Shown: in pieces, positions 1-9,315 of the stretch
Numbering within the stretch: the first letter of the stretch is position 1
How the letters are laid out: each line of letters starts with the position of its first letter
Source of the DNA: Candidatus Sericytochromatia bacterium
GTDB taxonomy: Bacteria; Cyanobacteriota; Sericytochromatia; UBA7694; JACMQJ01
Assembly (NCBI GenBank): GCA_026004035.1
Contig: BPII01000024.1
Location: 1 to 37,214, forward strand
Length of the DNA: 37,214 bases
Direction: 5' to 3'
Made by a program: the position numbers and the translations under genes
The notes under the pieces: model-generated
The model's database searches: none
What the model was told of the DNA's origin: nothing
What the model saw: the letters and a program-made list of their open reading frames with translations, nothing else

Positions 1-16
1 AACAATTATCAATAAA

Positions 17-1178
17 TCAGACATTACGCAACTTTAAAGGAAATTTAGAAAAAAATGATTGAATCTATATCTTTTTGTGATAAAATTTTATTTTATGAAA
101 GATCCCTATATTTTTGAGTTATTACGAAATTTTATATTAGTATCAAATGATTATATAAACGCTACTACATTATCACTTGTTCTGGATAGGAAAATTAGTC
201 ATGATAGAATTACCCGTTTTCTGAATCAGGAAGAATTAAGTTATAAACAAGTATGGAAATGGGCAAAGCCCTATATCAAAAAAATAAATGAACGAAATGC
301 TGTATTAATTGTTGATGATACTATTATAGAAAAACCTTATTCTTCAGAAAATTCTATCGTTGGATATTATTGGAGTAGCACGAAGAATAGAACAGTAAAA
401 GGGATTCAGATGTTAAGTCTTACTTATTTAGGAAAACATAATCAACATATTCCCATAGATGTAAGAATTGTAGAAAGAGAAAAATATTTTGATGAGAAAA
501 AAGGAAAAGAGTGTTATAAAATTATTAAAAATAAAAATGAACTTTTTAGAGAGATGGTATTAGGAGCAATACAAAAAAACCTCCTATTTTCCTTTATTTT
601 AGGGGATATTTGGTTTGGTTCATCTCAAAATATGAATTATACAAAAAAGAAATTAAAAAGGAATTTTATTTTTCCTCTACAACGGGATCGTTTAGTAAGA
701 GAGAAAGGAAGATTTTATGCAAAATGGGAATGGACACGAATAGGTGATTTACAATTTGAAGATAATGAGGAAAAAATTTTATTTATAAAAGGAGTTAGTT
801 TTCCAGTAAAAGTAATAAAAACAAAAAAAAGAAATTCAGATGGAACTGAAAGTGTTCATTATCTTTGTTGTAGTCACTTAGGAGTGTCCAGAGAGAAAAT
901 AATCGAAACCTACCAGAAAAGGTGGGCGATAGAAGAATATCATAAATCTTTAAAGCAAAATTTAAACATAGAAAAATCACCTCAAAAAAAAAAGCGTAGT
1001 CAGATGAATTTTATCTATGTTGTAATTGCTGCTTATATTTTTTTGGAAAAGTTAAGAATGCAAATGCATTTAAGTCATTTTAATATTAAAAGGGACTTTT
1101 TTATTAAATCATTTCCTATACATCTATTAAAATGTTAAAAATTATTATATAATTTATTTACTTTTGCGTAATGTCTGA
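17..1178 (+). mobile_element. Complete IS4-type insertion sequence
   Basis: The element is 1162 bp. Its termini are perfect 15-bp inverted repeats (TCAGACATTACGCAA at 17-31, its reverse complement at 1164-1178). A 5-bp direct repeat ATAAA flanks it at 12-16 and 1179-1183, the footprint of a target-site duplication. One transposase gene fills the interior. Intact ends, intact duplication and an intact transposase suggest a recent insertion. Removing the element and one ATAAA copy gives an open frame that runs from the window edge into the SpoIIE phosphatase gene, so that gene is the likely target. Confidence 0.9.
95..1138 (+). CDS. IS4-type DDE transposase
   Basis: This is the transposase of the surrounding insertion sequence and would catalyse its cut-and-paste movement. 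Acidic residues sit in the expected contexts: VDDT for the first Asp, LGDIWF for the second, and a C-terminal block YQKRWAIEEYHKSLK. That block matches the IS4 Y-(2)-R-(3)-E-(6)-K signature exactly. At about 347 residues it is near the usual family length. I start it at the ATG at 95; the open frame extends to a TTG at 59, but that adds a hydrophobic tail atypical of the family. No clear Shine-Dalgarno sequence precedes either start. The protein looks intact. Confidence 0.85.
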   Translation: MKDPYIFELLRNFILVSNDYINATTLSLVLDRKISHDRITRFLNQEELSYKQVWKWAKPYIKKINERNAVLIVDDTIIEKPYSSENSIVGYYWSSTKNRTVKGIQMLSLTYLGKHNQHIPIDVRIVEREKYFDEKKGKECYKIIKNKNELFREMVLGAIQKNLLFSFILGDIWFGSSQNMNYTKKKLKRNFIFPLQRDRLVREKGRFYAKWEWTRIGDLQFEDNEEKILFIKGVSFPVKVIKTKKRNSDGTESVHYLCCSHLGVSREKIIETYQKRWAIEEYHKSLKQNLNIEKSPQKKKRSQMNFIYVVIAAYIFLEKLRMQMHLSHFNIKRDFFIKSFPIHLLKC

Positions 1179-1352
1179 ATAAATAAAAATGATTACAAAA
1201 CATTATTTCGAAATTTAACGTTAAAGCACGAAATTTTTACTCATATTGTTCCTGTTCCTGCTGCCATTTATTATAGTATTATTACACTCCATAAAGTTGA
1301 TTTTACAATTATCTGGACATTAATTACCGGTGGTGTAACTTCAGCTACAATA

Positions 1353-3311
1353 ATGTTAATTATCGGTACATTTTTAAGATATAATAAATTAAAAAAAATT
1401 TTTTCCAGACTTATTCCAGTAGAAAACTATCATATAAAAAAAGAATTATTAACGTTTCCTTATTTCGAAGTAATATTAATTATGTCCAGATGGCTTGTTG
1501 GAATAACATTAGCTCATATTTTTTTTGGATTTCTTTTATATTACATTAAAGGTGAATTTGATTTTCGCTTTCATATTACAGCTTTCCCCTTAGCATTATT
1601 TATTATTCCTATTGAAATAACAGGTCATTATTTAATCACAGAAAATGAAATTCGTAAATATCTTAAATCAACTCAACTAAAAGATATAGCCATTAATAGA
1701 AATACCAGAATGCGTATTACTATCTTTATAAAAATTCTATTTTTTATATTCTCTCTTGTTAATATGCCCATTATATTACTTTTATCGATGAATTATCTAT
1801 CTTCCAGTAAATCTGGTTTACAAAATCCTATTTTACATATGGTTATAATAACAACTATTTTATTATATCCTTTATTACATATTTCTTATTACATAGCAAA
1901 AAATATAAAAGAAAATATAAAACAAATTAAAGTATCTTTAAAAGAAGTATCTCTTAGTAATTTCGAAGAAAAAGTAGGTATGCTAACCTATGATGAATTT
2001 GGCGAATTAGCTATCTATATTAATAAGATAATAGAAAAATTAAAAGAAATGTATTATTCTCTAATTCATTTAAATAAAAATCTGGAAAAAAAAGTAGAAG
2101 AAAGAACTAAAGAATTACAACAATCTTTTGAAGAAATAAAAAAATTAAAAACACAGCAAGATGCTGATTATTATTTAACAACTTTACTTCTAAAACCTTT
2201 TATAAATTTAAATATTCAAAATAAAGAGATAAATCAAATCTTAGAATATGATTTTTTTATTAAACAAAAAAAAGAATTTCAATTTCGAAACCATGAAGAA
2301 GAAATTGGAGGTGATTATTGTTATTTTGATGAAATACGATTAAAAGATAAATCATATTTATTTTTTATAAATGCCGATGCAATGGGAAAATCTATCCAGG
2401 GTGCTGGAGGTATTTTAGTATTAGGTTCTATGATTCAATCTGCTATTCAGAGAAACAAATTTTTTAAAGAAGATCAGATATTATCTCCAGAACATTGGTT
2501 AAGAGAATTATTTATACAGATGCATAAAACATTAGAAACATTTCAGGGAAGTATGTATATTTCCTGTGTTATGGGATTAATTGATATTAATACATTAAGT
2601 CTATTTTATATGAATGCAGAACATCCCAATCCAATTTTAATAAGAAAAAACGAAGCATATTTTCTAAATCCAGAAAATAATTTAAGGAAACTTGGTTTAT
2701 CTATAGAAAAGAAATCATTATTTATACATACTTATCAATTACAAAAAGATGATATCCTTATTATTGGTAGTGATGGAAAAGATGATTTAGAATTACCAGA
2801 TAATACCATAAATGACAATGAATATTTATTTATTGATATATTAAATCAAAGTGATTATACGTTAAAGGGAATTTATGAAAAATTAAAATCCTATGGAAAA
2901 ATTAAAGATGATTTATCTCTATTAAAAATAAAAGTAAAAGAACCTGCTTTAATAGAAAATGAAGAGATAAAAGAAGAATTAAATAATTTACAAAATGAAA
3001 TTACAGAACTTATAGATTTATTAGCAAATAAAAATTTAGAAGAAGAAAAATTACTAATTCTATACGAAAAATTAAAATATTATACAAATCTTGTTCCATT
3101 GGATAATAAAATGTTATTATTATATGCTCAAATTTGTTTTAAAATACGAAATATTAACGAAGCATTAGAAACCATAGAACGACTACTTTTAAGAGATCCT
3201 AAAAATTCTTCTTTTCTATTGATTGCATCTAAATTTTACGAAAAATTGGAAAAAACTAAATTTAAAGAAAATATCCCCGGTTTTATTTTATCGATTTTGG
3301 AAAATCAATAA
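1353..3311 (+). CDS. Membrane HAMP-SpoIIE (PP2C-type) phosphatase, 5' end cut by the IS
   Basis: Predicted signalling phosphatase. Numbering from the ATG at 1353, there are hydrophobic membrane segments at about 40-66, 72-95, 122-149 and 158-181. A HAMP-like linker follows at about 182-235, a coiled coil to about 270, and a SpoIIE/PP2C domain at about 310-535. Key residues are the metal-binding GGDY (319-322), NADAMGKSIQGAGG (340-353) and SDGKDDL (473-479). The C-terminus (about 540-640) is helical and TPR-like. Such proteins usually dephosphorylate an anti-sigma-factor antagonist. The same frame is open back to 1179, right at the IS end, and reads as further membrane-type protein; the ATG at 1353 lacks a ribosome binding site. 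I infer the true N-terminus lies beyond the window start and the IS has split the gene. Confidence 0.8.
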   Translation: MLIIGTFLRYNKLKKIFSRLIPVENYHIKKELLTFPYFEVILIMSRWLVGITLAHIFFGFLLYYIKGEFDFRFHITAFPLALFIIPIEITGHYLITENEIRKYLKSTQLKDIAINRNTRMRITIFIKILFFIFSLVNMPIILLLSMNYLSSSKSGLQNPILHMVIITTILLYPLLHISYYIAKNIKENIKQIKVSLKEVSLSNFEEKVGMLTYDEFGELAIYINKIIEKLKEMYYSLIHLNKNLEKKVEERTKELQQSFEEIKKLKTQQDADYYLTTLLLKPFINLNIQNKEINQILEYDFFIKQKKEFQFRNHEEEIGGDYCYFDEIRLKDKSYLFFINADAMGKSIQGAGGILVLGSMIQSAIQRNKFFKEDQILSPEHWLRELFIQMHKTLETFQGSMYISCVMGLIDINTLSLFYMNAEHPNPILIRKNEAYFLNPENNLRKLGLSIEKKSLFIHTYQLQKDDILIIGSDGKDDLELPDNTINDNEYLFIDILNQSDYTLKGIYEKLKSYGKIKDDLSLLKIKVKEPALIENEEIKEELNNLQNEITELIDLLANKNLEEEKLLILYEKLKYYTNLVPLDNKMLLLYAQICFKIRNINEALETIERLLLRDPKNSSFLLIASKFYEKLEKTKFKENIPGFILSILENQ

Positions 3312-3322
3312 ATTATTGATTT
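3302..3322. terminator. AT-rich palindrome spanning two convergent stop codons
   Basis: AAATCAAT at 3302-3309 pairs perfectly with ATTGATTT at 3315-3322 across a 5-base loop. The hairpin contains both the phosphatase stop codon and the folB stop codon of the opposing strand, which lie one base apart. It could serve as a compact bidirectional terminator, but the stem has only two G-C pairs, so this is weak. Confidence 0.35.
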
Positions 3323-3669
3323 CTCTTTGTATAAATTTCTATACCTGTTCGTTTTGCAGATGGTATAGCAACAGGTTTAAAAATCTGGATTTTTATTGCT
3401 TCAATCAATGGGAATTTCGAAAATAAGTGCTGGATTAAATCCCCACCTAATTTCTCTAACAAACGAGGAGAATTAATTTTACAAAATTCCATTATTTCTT
3501 TATATATATCTTTATAATTAACTGTATGATTTATTTTATCAGATAAAATTGCTTTGCTAAAATCTAATTCGCATTCTAAATTAATAAGAATTTCTTGAGG
3601 ATGAGCTCTTTCGTCATCTCTTACTCCTATATTCATTATTACTTTAAGTTCTTCTATTATTATTTTCAT
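3313..3669 (-). CDS. folB: Dihydroneopterin aldolase
   Basis: FolB converts 7,8-dihydroneopterin to 6-hydroxymethyl-7,8-dihydropterin and glycolaldehyde in cytoplasmic folate synthesis. The 118-residue length is typical. Family motifs are the N-terminal GVRDDERAHPQEI, the catalytic-pocket NYKDIY, the LLEKLGGDL helix (Glu binds the pterin) and the C-terminal KPVAIPSAKRTG. It lies 2 bp after a pteridine-reductase-like gene, consistent with a shared folate or pterin role. It appears intact. Confidence 0.9.
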   Translation of the reverse strand: MKIIIEELKVIMNIGVRDDERAHPQEILINLECELDFSKAILSDKINHTVNYKDIYKEIMEFCKINSPRLLEKLGGDLIQHLFSKFPLIEAIKIQIFKPVAIPSAKRTGIEIYTKRNQ

Positions 3670-3671
3670 AA

Positions 3672-4430
3672 TTAAATAAATTCTCCTCCATCAACAGGTA
3701 TATTAACTCCAGTTATAAAATCATTCTCGATAATAAATTTAATTGCCTGAACAATATATTCTGGATTTCCAGGAATATTTAGTGGAATTTTTTGTTTTGA
3801 TTTTTCATAAAATTCATTTATATTTATTTTTTCTTCTATTTTATCTTGCTCATTTAATTGAGCTGGAGGCAAAATTGCTCCAGGAGATATAGCATTTACG
3901 CGAACATAGGGAGCCAATTCCTTCGCTAACATATAGGTTAATTTTTCTAAGGAATATTTACTTAGTCTATAGATAAAATGATCCGTATAATGATATTTTA
4001 AACTTGCATCAAGGAAATTAATTACCAATCCTTTTTTGTTATTTTTAAAAATTGTTTTAATTATAGAAGCAGGGGTAAATAAATTTACATCAAATATTTT
4101 AATAAAAAGTTCATATTCAAAATTTTTCCAATAATCCATTTTAGGAAAAATAGAAGCACTATTTATAACTATATCAATTGATTCTTGTGATATTTTTTCT
4201 AAAAAACTTTCTCGTTCCTCTTTAATAGAAAAATCTGCTTTAATATAATAAGAATCAGAATTATATTTTTTTATTTCCTCTAATAATTCTTTTACATCTT
4301 CGTAAGAATTTCTATAATGCAATACAAATCGAGGTTTGTATTTAGATAGTTCTAAAACGATACTTTTAGCAATTCTTTTTGCACTACCTGTTATAAGTAT
4401 GGTTTGATCTTTTAATTCTTCTAAATTCAT
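3672..4430 (-). CDS. Short-chain dehydrogenase, pteridine-reductase-like
   Basis: NAD(P)-dependent SDR of 252 residues with a Rossmann fold. The cofactor loop reads TGSAKRIAKSI near residue 14. The usual NNAG motif appears as NSAS. The catalytic Tyr and Lys lie in YRLSKYSLEKL, and VRVNAISPGAI and a C-terminal TGVNIPVDGG complete the fold. The TGxAKRI loop is typical of pteridine or dihydromonapterin reductases (PTR1/FolM) rather than fatty-acid FabG. Position immediately upstream of folB supports a pterin substrate, but sequence alone does not prove it. It overlaps the upstream S41-like gene by 4 bp (ATGA), implying translational coupling. Confidence 0.75.
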   Translation of the reverse strand: MNLEELKDQTILITGSAKRIAKSIVLELSKYKPRFVLHYRNSYEDVKELLEEIKKYNSDSYYIKADFSIKEERESFLEKISQESIDIVINSASIFPKMDYWKNFEYELFIKIFDVNLFTPASIIKTIFKNNKKGLVINFLDASLKYHYTDHFIYRLSKYSLEKLTYMLAKELAPYVRVNAISPGAILPPAQLNEQDKIEEKININEFYEKSKQKIPLNIPGNPEYIVQAIKFIIENDFITGVNIPVDGGEFI

Positions 4431-5677
4431 TTTATTATATCTAAAAGTTTTTTATGATAAGGATCTTCTAAATTAGGTTTTGGTCCTGGTGGATAGGTTG
4501 GTATAAAATTTTCCACAGATATCCATTTCGAAAAATTTGCTTTATTTATAAATTCTACATAACCATTTGTAAAATAAAAAGAACCATAATATTTTTGCTC
4601 TTCTTTTATAGGAATTTCTATACCTATATAGATAGGAACTTCTTTAAGTGGACCTATAATAATTGAATCTCGTGACTCTTCTAATAATCTTGCCAGTGCA
4701 TAAGCATAAGGTGTTGTTTTAGATTGATGTAATATAATGATTTTTCCCGTATAATATATATTTTCTGTGGAACTTAATATCTGAGGGTTCTGATCTTTTA
4801 TATGCACTTTTAATAGTTGTTTTTTTGGAATAAATAAATCTGCAATTTTTAATATTTCCTCTAAATTACCATGAGATAAATAACGAATATCCAGAATAAG
4901 AAAATCTGGATTTTGATTTTCTATAAGAAATTGTTTGATTTGATTTGATACACCATCAATTGCAAAACGTATTTGTAAATATAATATGTTTTTATTATTA
5001 ATTTTCCAGTTTGTTTTTCTTATTGGTAAAAATTGATAGGTACTTCTATATAATTCATAGTTATTATCTTGTATCGTAACATTGATTTTAGTTTTTGGCT
5101 TTCCTTTAATTCTTGCAACAACATCTTCTAAGAAAAAATTCGAAACAGAAATATTATCAATTGCCTGTAAATATAAATTGGGTTTAATTTCTGCTAAATA
5201 GGCTGGTGAACCTTCTATTACATCAATAATAAAAAATTTTCCCATCTCTTCTTCGTATAAAACTATACCAATTCCAGCATTATTGTTTTTATCATTTAGA
5301 AGAGCAAGTGTAGATGGAACAATATATATATTTCTGCCTTTGAAGTTTTTTAATAATTCATAAATTGCTTTTCTATAAAAATTTTCTGCGATAAATAGAT
5401 CTTTTTTATAATTTTGTCTTAATATTTCTATAAAATAATCTTTTGCATTCAAAGTAGAAATATTTTTAAGTTCTGGTTCAAAAATTTTTACTGTCCTTAA
5501 ATATTCTTCTAATGGAATTGAGTTATTAAAATAATAATGTTTTAAAACTTCTTTTTCCAGGATAGAAATAAATTTTTCTGGTTCCATTAATTGATATTCT
5601 TCTTTTTTACAACTAAAAAAGATTATTATAAATATCGAAAACCAAATTATCTTATTGATTTTTTTTATTTTTAACAT
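4427..5677 (-). CDS. Lipoprotein with PDZ and S41 (C-terminal protease-like) domains
   Basis: The protein has 416 residues and starts with a lipoprotein signal peptide: Lys-rich start, hydrophobic core, FFSC with Cys23. It should therefore be membrane-anchored outside the cytoplasm. A PDZ-like domain spans about 134-205 (AGIGIVL, then [15 protein letters not shown]). An S41/tail-specific-protease-like domain follows at about 228-390. The conserved nucleophile region (normally SASASE) here reads HQSKTTPYA at 317-325, with no Ser at the catalytic position; a Lys remains near 345. It may be a non-peptidase or atypical member. The start lies 26 bp inside aroC, and the next gene overlaps it by 4 bp. 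Confidence 0.7.
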   Translation of the reverse strand: MLKIKKINKIIWFSIFIIIFFSCKKEEYQLMEPEKFISILEKEVLKHYYFNNSIPLEEYLRTVKIFEPELKNISTLNAKDYFIEILRQNYKKDLFIAENFYRKAIYELLKNFKGRNIYIVPSTLALLNDKNNNAGIGIVLYEEEMGKFFIIDVIEGSPAYLAEIKPNLYLQAIDNISVSNFFLEDVVARIKGKPKTKINVTIQDNNYELYRSTYQFLPIRKTNWKINNKNILYLQIRFAIDGVSNQIKQFLIENQNPDFLILDIRYLSHGNLEEILKIADLFIPKKQLLKVHIKDQNPQILSSTENIYYTGKIIILHQSKTTPYAYALARLLEESRDSIIIGPLKEVPIYIGIEIPIKEEQKYYGSFYFTNGYVEFINKANFSKWISVENFIPTYPPGPKPNLEDPYHKKLLDIIK

Positions 5678-6848
5678 ATTTTAACCACCATTCTGGATAT
5701 ATTGCTCTTTGTCGAAAATACATATCAATTAAAACTAAATTCACAACTGCTTCTACAATAGGAACAGCACGCGGTAAAACACAGGGATCATGTCTTCCAC
5801 CAGCTAATAAATTGACAGGTTCTCCACTTTCTGTAACGGTTTTTTGGATTTTATGTATTGTTGCAGTTGGTTTAAATGCTAAACGTAATAATATAGGCAT
5901 ACCATTAGAAATACCACCCTGTATACCTCCAGAAAAATTCGTTTTTGTTTTTAAGTCTGGTATATTTTCAAAACCTTCTACTCTTTTAATTTCTCTATTT
6001 CTTTGAACTTCATTATTATCTGGTAAACCTTCTTTACCAGGTATAAAAAATTCATCATTATGCTCACTACCCTTTAGTTTCGTTCCTTCGAAACCACTAC
6101 CACTTTCAAAACCTTTACAGGCTGGTATACTTAAACATGCTTTTGCTAATTCTGCTTCTAATTTATCAAATACTGGTTCTCCAAGTCCAGGTGGAACATT
6201 TCTTACAATTACACCTATGGTTCCTCCAATAGAATCCCCTTCTTTTTTTATTCTCTCGATTAATTGAACCATTTCTTCTGTAGCATTTAAATCTGGACAA
6301 CGAACAATAGAACGATCCACTTCTTCTATTGATGTTGGTGGATTTTTCATAACACTGGATTGAATGGGACCAATGGAATCTACCCATGCTATCGTTTCTA
6401 TACCCAAATCTTCTTTAAGAATTTGAGAAGCAACACTACCAGCTATTACACGAGCAATCGTTTCTCTAACAGATGCCCTACCACCTCCAACTGGAGTTCT
6501 ATAACCATGCTTTGCATGATAAGTATAATCTGCATGAGATGGTCTATAAATATCAGCCCATTTTAAATAATCATCTGATTTAACATCAATATTTCGTACC
6601 AAAAAAGCTATAGGTGTGCCAAGTGTCTTACCTTCGTAAATACCACTTAAAATTTCAAATTCATCTTTTTCTTTTCTCTGGGTTGTTAGCCTATTTTGCC
6701 CAGGACGTCTTCTTTGCAATTGGGATTGAATTAGCTCTAAATCTAATTTTAAACCAGCGGGACATCCATCTATTATAACCCCTATTCCAGGACCATGAGA
6801 TTCACCAAATGTGGAAACACGAAATAATTTATTTGTAATAGATGACAT
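5652..6848 (-). CDS. aroC: Chorismate synthase
   Basis: AroC converts 5-enolpyruvylshikimate-3-phosphate to chorismate using reduced FMN, the last step of the shikimate pathway. At 398 residues it is slightly longer than many homologues because of a Lys/Asn-rich tail. Hallmarks are [19 protein letters not shown] near the N-terminus, [13 protein letters not shown] (about 121-133), [17 protein letters not shown] near the C-terminus, and the [12 protein letters not shown] flavin loop. Chorismate feeds p-aminobenzoate and folate, which fits the nearby folB. A GGA precedes the ATG at 6848. The protein looks complete. Confidence 0.95.
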   Translation of the reverse strand: MSSITNKLFRVSTFGESHGPGIGVIIDGCPAGLKLDLELIQSQLQRRRPGQNRLTTQRKEKDEFEILSGIYEGKTLGTPIAFLVRNIDVKSDDYLKWADIYRPSHADYTYHAKHGYRTPVGGGRASVRETIARVIAGSVASQILKEDLGIETIAWVDSIGPIQSSVMKNPPTSIEEVDRSIVRCPDLNATEEMVQLIERIKKEGDSIGGTIGVIVRNVPPGLGEPVFDKLEAELAKACLSIPACKGFESGSGFEGTKLKGSEHNDEFFIPGKEGLPDNNEVQRNREIKRVEGFENIPDLKTKTNFSGGIQGGISNGMPILLRLAFKPTATIHKIQKTVTESGEPVNLLAGGRHDPCVLPRAVPIVEAVVNLVLIDMYFRQRAIYPEWWLKYVKNKKNQ

Positions 6849-6927
6849 TCTAATTCCATTCGAGTTATGAAGATATTACTGTCAATTTTAAATTCTAAAA
6901 GCTAATGATCATACATAGGAATATAAA

Positions 6928-7626
6928 TTATTCTCCCTGTGTTGCTGTTCTTAATAATGCTTTTTTTTGCTCTTCTAAACTTTCTAATTGTCGTTCATTC
7001 ATTTTTAATACTTCTTCGTATTGACCTTTTAAATCTTCTGGCAATTCATCTGCTAATTTTTCTAAAACGTATCGTAATAATTCTAAACGATCCTGAATCG
7101 GTTTTTTTTGATATTCATAATATTCTTCGATTTCTTCGGGTGTTGCTTTTCGAACAGATATTTTTGATTGAATTTCTAACATTCTACGCTGTTTTTCTTC
7201 TTGAGCTTTTTTTTCTTCTGGCGTCATTCGCTTTGGAATTAGAGAATTATTAGGAAATTTCTCTCTTAATTTATCAAATGCTTCCATTTGTTCATCTGTA
7301 TAGGGAAGCCCTGTTTGTGGATTAATAGGGTTTCCCTCACTTACTTTTTCTAAAATTTCTGGTTCTTCGTCAGAGGGAATTGTGGTATCTTCTATGGGAA
7401 CATTTTTAACTCCCTGTTTCCAGAAATCGGAATCATAAATAGATTGATTTTTATTTTCTGTTTTTTGCTTTTGAAGAGAATTGTTTTTTTGTGGTCCACC
7501 AAATAAAAGCGCTAAGGCTTGTTTATCATCATCCTCTGTAGCAGAATGAGAATCTGGCTTTGTAAAATATATGAATATAGCAATGATAATAGAAAAACCT
7601 ATAAAAAATTTCTCTGCTTTTCTCAT
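6928..7626 (-). CDS. Membrane-anchored charged protein of unknown function
   Basis: I do not recognise this 232-residue protein. It has one N-terminal hydrophobic segment (about 9-22) without a lipobox, then a long, Glu/Lys-rich, probably helical body. The segment EGNPINPQTGLPYTDEQMEAF (about 98-118) is Pro-rich, and coiled-coil-like helices follow to the C-terminus. It would be tethered to the inner membrane with the body outside the cytoplasm. It lies 79 bp upstream of aroC on the same strand and is probably the first gene of the aroC-folB run. The 168 bp beyond it should hold divergent promoters. Confidence 0.65.
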   Translation of the reverse strand: MRKAEKFFIGFSIIIAIFIYFTKPDSHSATEDDDKQALALLFGGPQKNNSLQKQKTENKNQSIYDSDFWKQGVKNVPIEDTTIPSDEEPEILEKVSEGNPINPQTGLPYTDEQMEAFDKLREKFPNNSLIPKRMTPEEKKAQEEKQRRMLEIQSKISVRKATPEEIEEYYEYQKKPIQDRLELLRYVLEKLADELPEDLKGQYEEVLKMNERQLESLEEQKKALLRTATQGE

Positions 7627-7783
7627 AGTCTTAAAATAAAATCAAAAACAATAAAGTCAATAACATTCTATTTTATTACAATATATTTTATATTATATAC
7701 TATATAATATTTATTATAATTTTTTTAATTTTTTATGCAAATTTTTCTTTAAGTAAGTGTTATATTTTATGATATTAATTTGC

Positions 7784-7788
7784 GGAGG
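7784..7788 (+). promoter_or_regulatory. Ribosome binding site that fixes the start of the delta-60 lipoprotein
   Basis: GGAGG lies 6 bases before the ATG at 7795. The open frame also has a TTG at 7780, but that would put the GGAGG inside the gene and spoil the signal peptide. The 7627-7783 stretch upstream is almost entirely A/T; I see no confident -35/-10 pair in it. Confidence 0.75.
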
Positions 7789-7794
7789 CGAAAA

Positions 7795-9189
7795 ATGAAA
7801 TATAAACATAATATTTTAATATTATTAAGTATTTTTTGTTTATTAAATTGTACAAAATGCAATGATAAAAAACAAAATAAAGATTTGCTTCTATTAAGCT
7901 TACTACTCAATCAAAATACTTCTATAATATTTCCAAGAGGTATTATAGATACTGAATTTGGTGATAATGGTTTTATTAAAGATTTAGATAAATTATTCAA
8001 TTTAAATAGTGTAAGTATAACACTCTCGGATATAAAGATACAAAAAGATGGTAAATTCATTGTTTCTGGTATTTATAATAATGGAATTTTAAAATATAGT
8101 ATTTTAATAAGATTTAATGCAAATGGAAGTATTGATAATTCATTTGATTATAATGGAATTGTTATTTTTAAGGTAGGTGATGAATCACCTGAAAATACCT
8201 ATATATTTATTCAAGATGACAATAAAATCCTTATTTGTGGTAATTATTTAAATAGTGGAGCAGACGAAACATTTCTAGCACGTTTTAATTCCAATGGTAG
8301 TTTTGATACCTCTTTTGGCTTAAATGGAATAAAAAAAATCGATATAGATAATAGTACTACTGTTGAAAAAGTAAAAGATATAAAAATCAATAAAGAGGGT
8401 AATATTATTATTACTGGATACTATGGGAATCCTCCTTCAAACTATGATATTTTTATTGCAAAATTTGATTCAATTGGTAATCCCATTACAAACTTTGGAA
8501 CCAATGGAATTATAAAAAAGGTTATTACCTCCAATCAAGATTACCCAGAAAAACTGCTCATTCTAAATGATGGAAAAATTTTAATAGGGGGTATATCTTA
8601 TAGTGGAACTTCTAATTATAATATTTTTTTAATTCGCTATAATAACGACGGCACAATAGATAATACGTTTGGTACTAATGGAATAACGATTACAGATGTA
8701 AATTTTTCCTTACAAGAAGATATATTAAATTCGTTTATCATTTTAAATGATGGTTCTATTATGATATGTGGCTATACCAAACAATCTGGTATTAACATAC
8801 CTTTAATTGGAAAATATAATTCTGATGGGAATCTTAATAGTACTTTCGGCAATAATGGTTTTAAAACATTTACTCTATTTAATTCTTCTGCTATTTTTTA
8901 TGATTTAGCTATTCAATTAGATGGAAAAATCCTACTTGGTGGTAGTTTTGATAATGATATAAATCTTAATGATAGTTTTATGCTTCGCTTAAATGAAAAT
9001 CTTGAATTAGATGAATCCTTTGGAATTAATGGAATATTTACCAATGATGTAGCCTATACCTTAGAACAATACCATAAAAATGATTACATTGATAAATTTT
9101 TATTATTACCTGAAGGTAAAATACTCATATTAGGTAATTATAACGATATAAATAATAGTAGTTCAAATTACATATTACAATTAAAATAA
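7795..9189 (+). CDS. Delta-60 repeat lipoprotein
   Basis: Secreted lipoprotein of 464 residues. A signal peptide ends in LLNC with Cys19 as the likely lipidated residue. The rest consists of about seven imperfect repeats of 55-60 residues, each with a signature such as SNGSFDTSFGLNGI, NDGTIDNTFGTNGI or SDGNLNSTFGNNG. Between these lie strands of the type DGKILIGG. This is the delta-60 / DUF5122 beta-propeller pattern, predicted to form a surface propeller; the ligand is unknown. It is a single-gene unit, divergent from the aroC run, and is complete. Confidence 0.85.
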   Translation: MKYKHNILILLSIFCLLNCTKCNDKKQNKDLLLLSLLLNQNTSIIFPRGIIDTEFGDNGFIKDLDKLFNLNSVSITLSDIKIQKDGKFIVSGIYNNGILKYSILIRFNANGSIDNSFDYNGIVIFKVGDESPENTYIFIQDDNKILICGNYLNSGADETFLARFNSNGSFDTSFGLNGIKKIDIDNSTTVEKVKDIKINKEGNIIITGYYGNPPSNYDIFIAKFDSIGNPITNFGTNGIIKKVITSNQDYPEKLLILNDGKILIGGISYSGTSNYNIFLIRYNNDGTIDNTFGTNGITITDVNFSLQEDILNSFIILNDGSIMICGYTKQSGINIPLIGKYNSDGNLNSTFGNNGFKTFTLFNSSAIFYDLAIQLDGKILLGGSFDNDINLNDSFMLRLNENLELDESFGINGIFTNDVAYTLEQYHKNDYIDKFLLLPEGKILILGNYNDINNSSSNYILQLK

Positions 9190-9315
9190 TCTTTGATTTA
9201 AAAAGTTATAATATACGAAATATTACTTATTTAATACTTTTATTTTTTATAAAAAAAACAATAATATTTCTAAATTGTTCTTGAAACTTATAAATTAAAG
9301 ATTTATTCTGTTTCT

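Noticed and set aside
795..980. Minus-strand open frame inside the IS4-type transposase
   Set aside because: It is a shadow of a well-supported gene with a Phe/Leu-rich composition.
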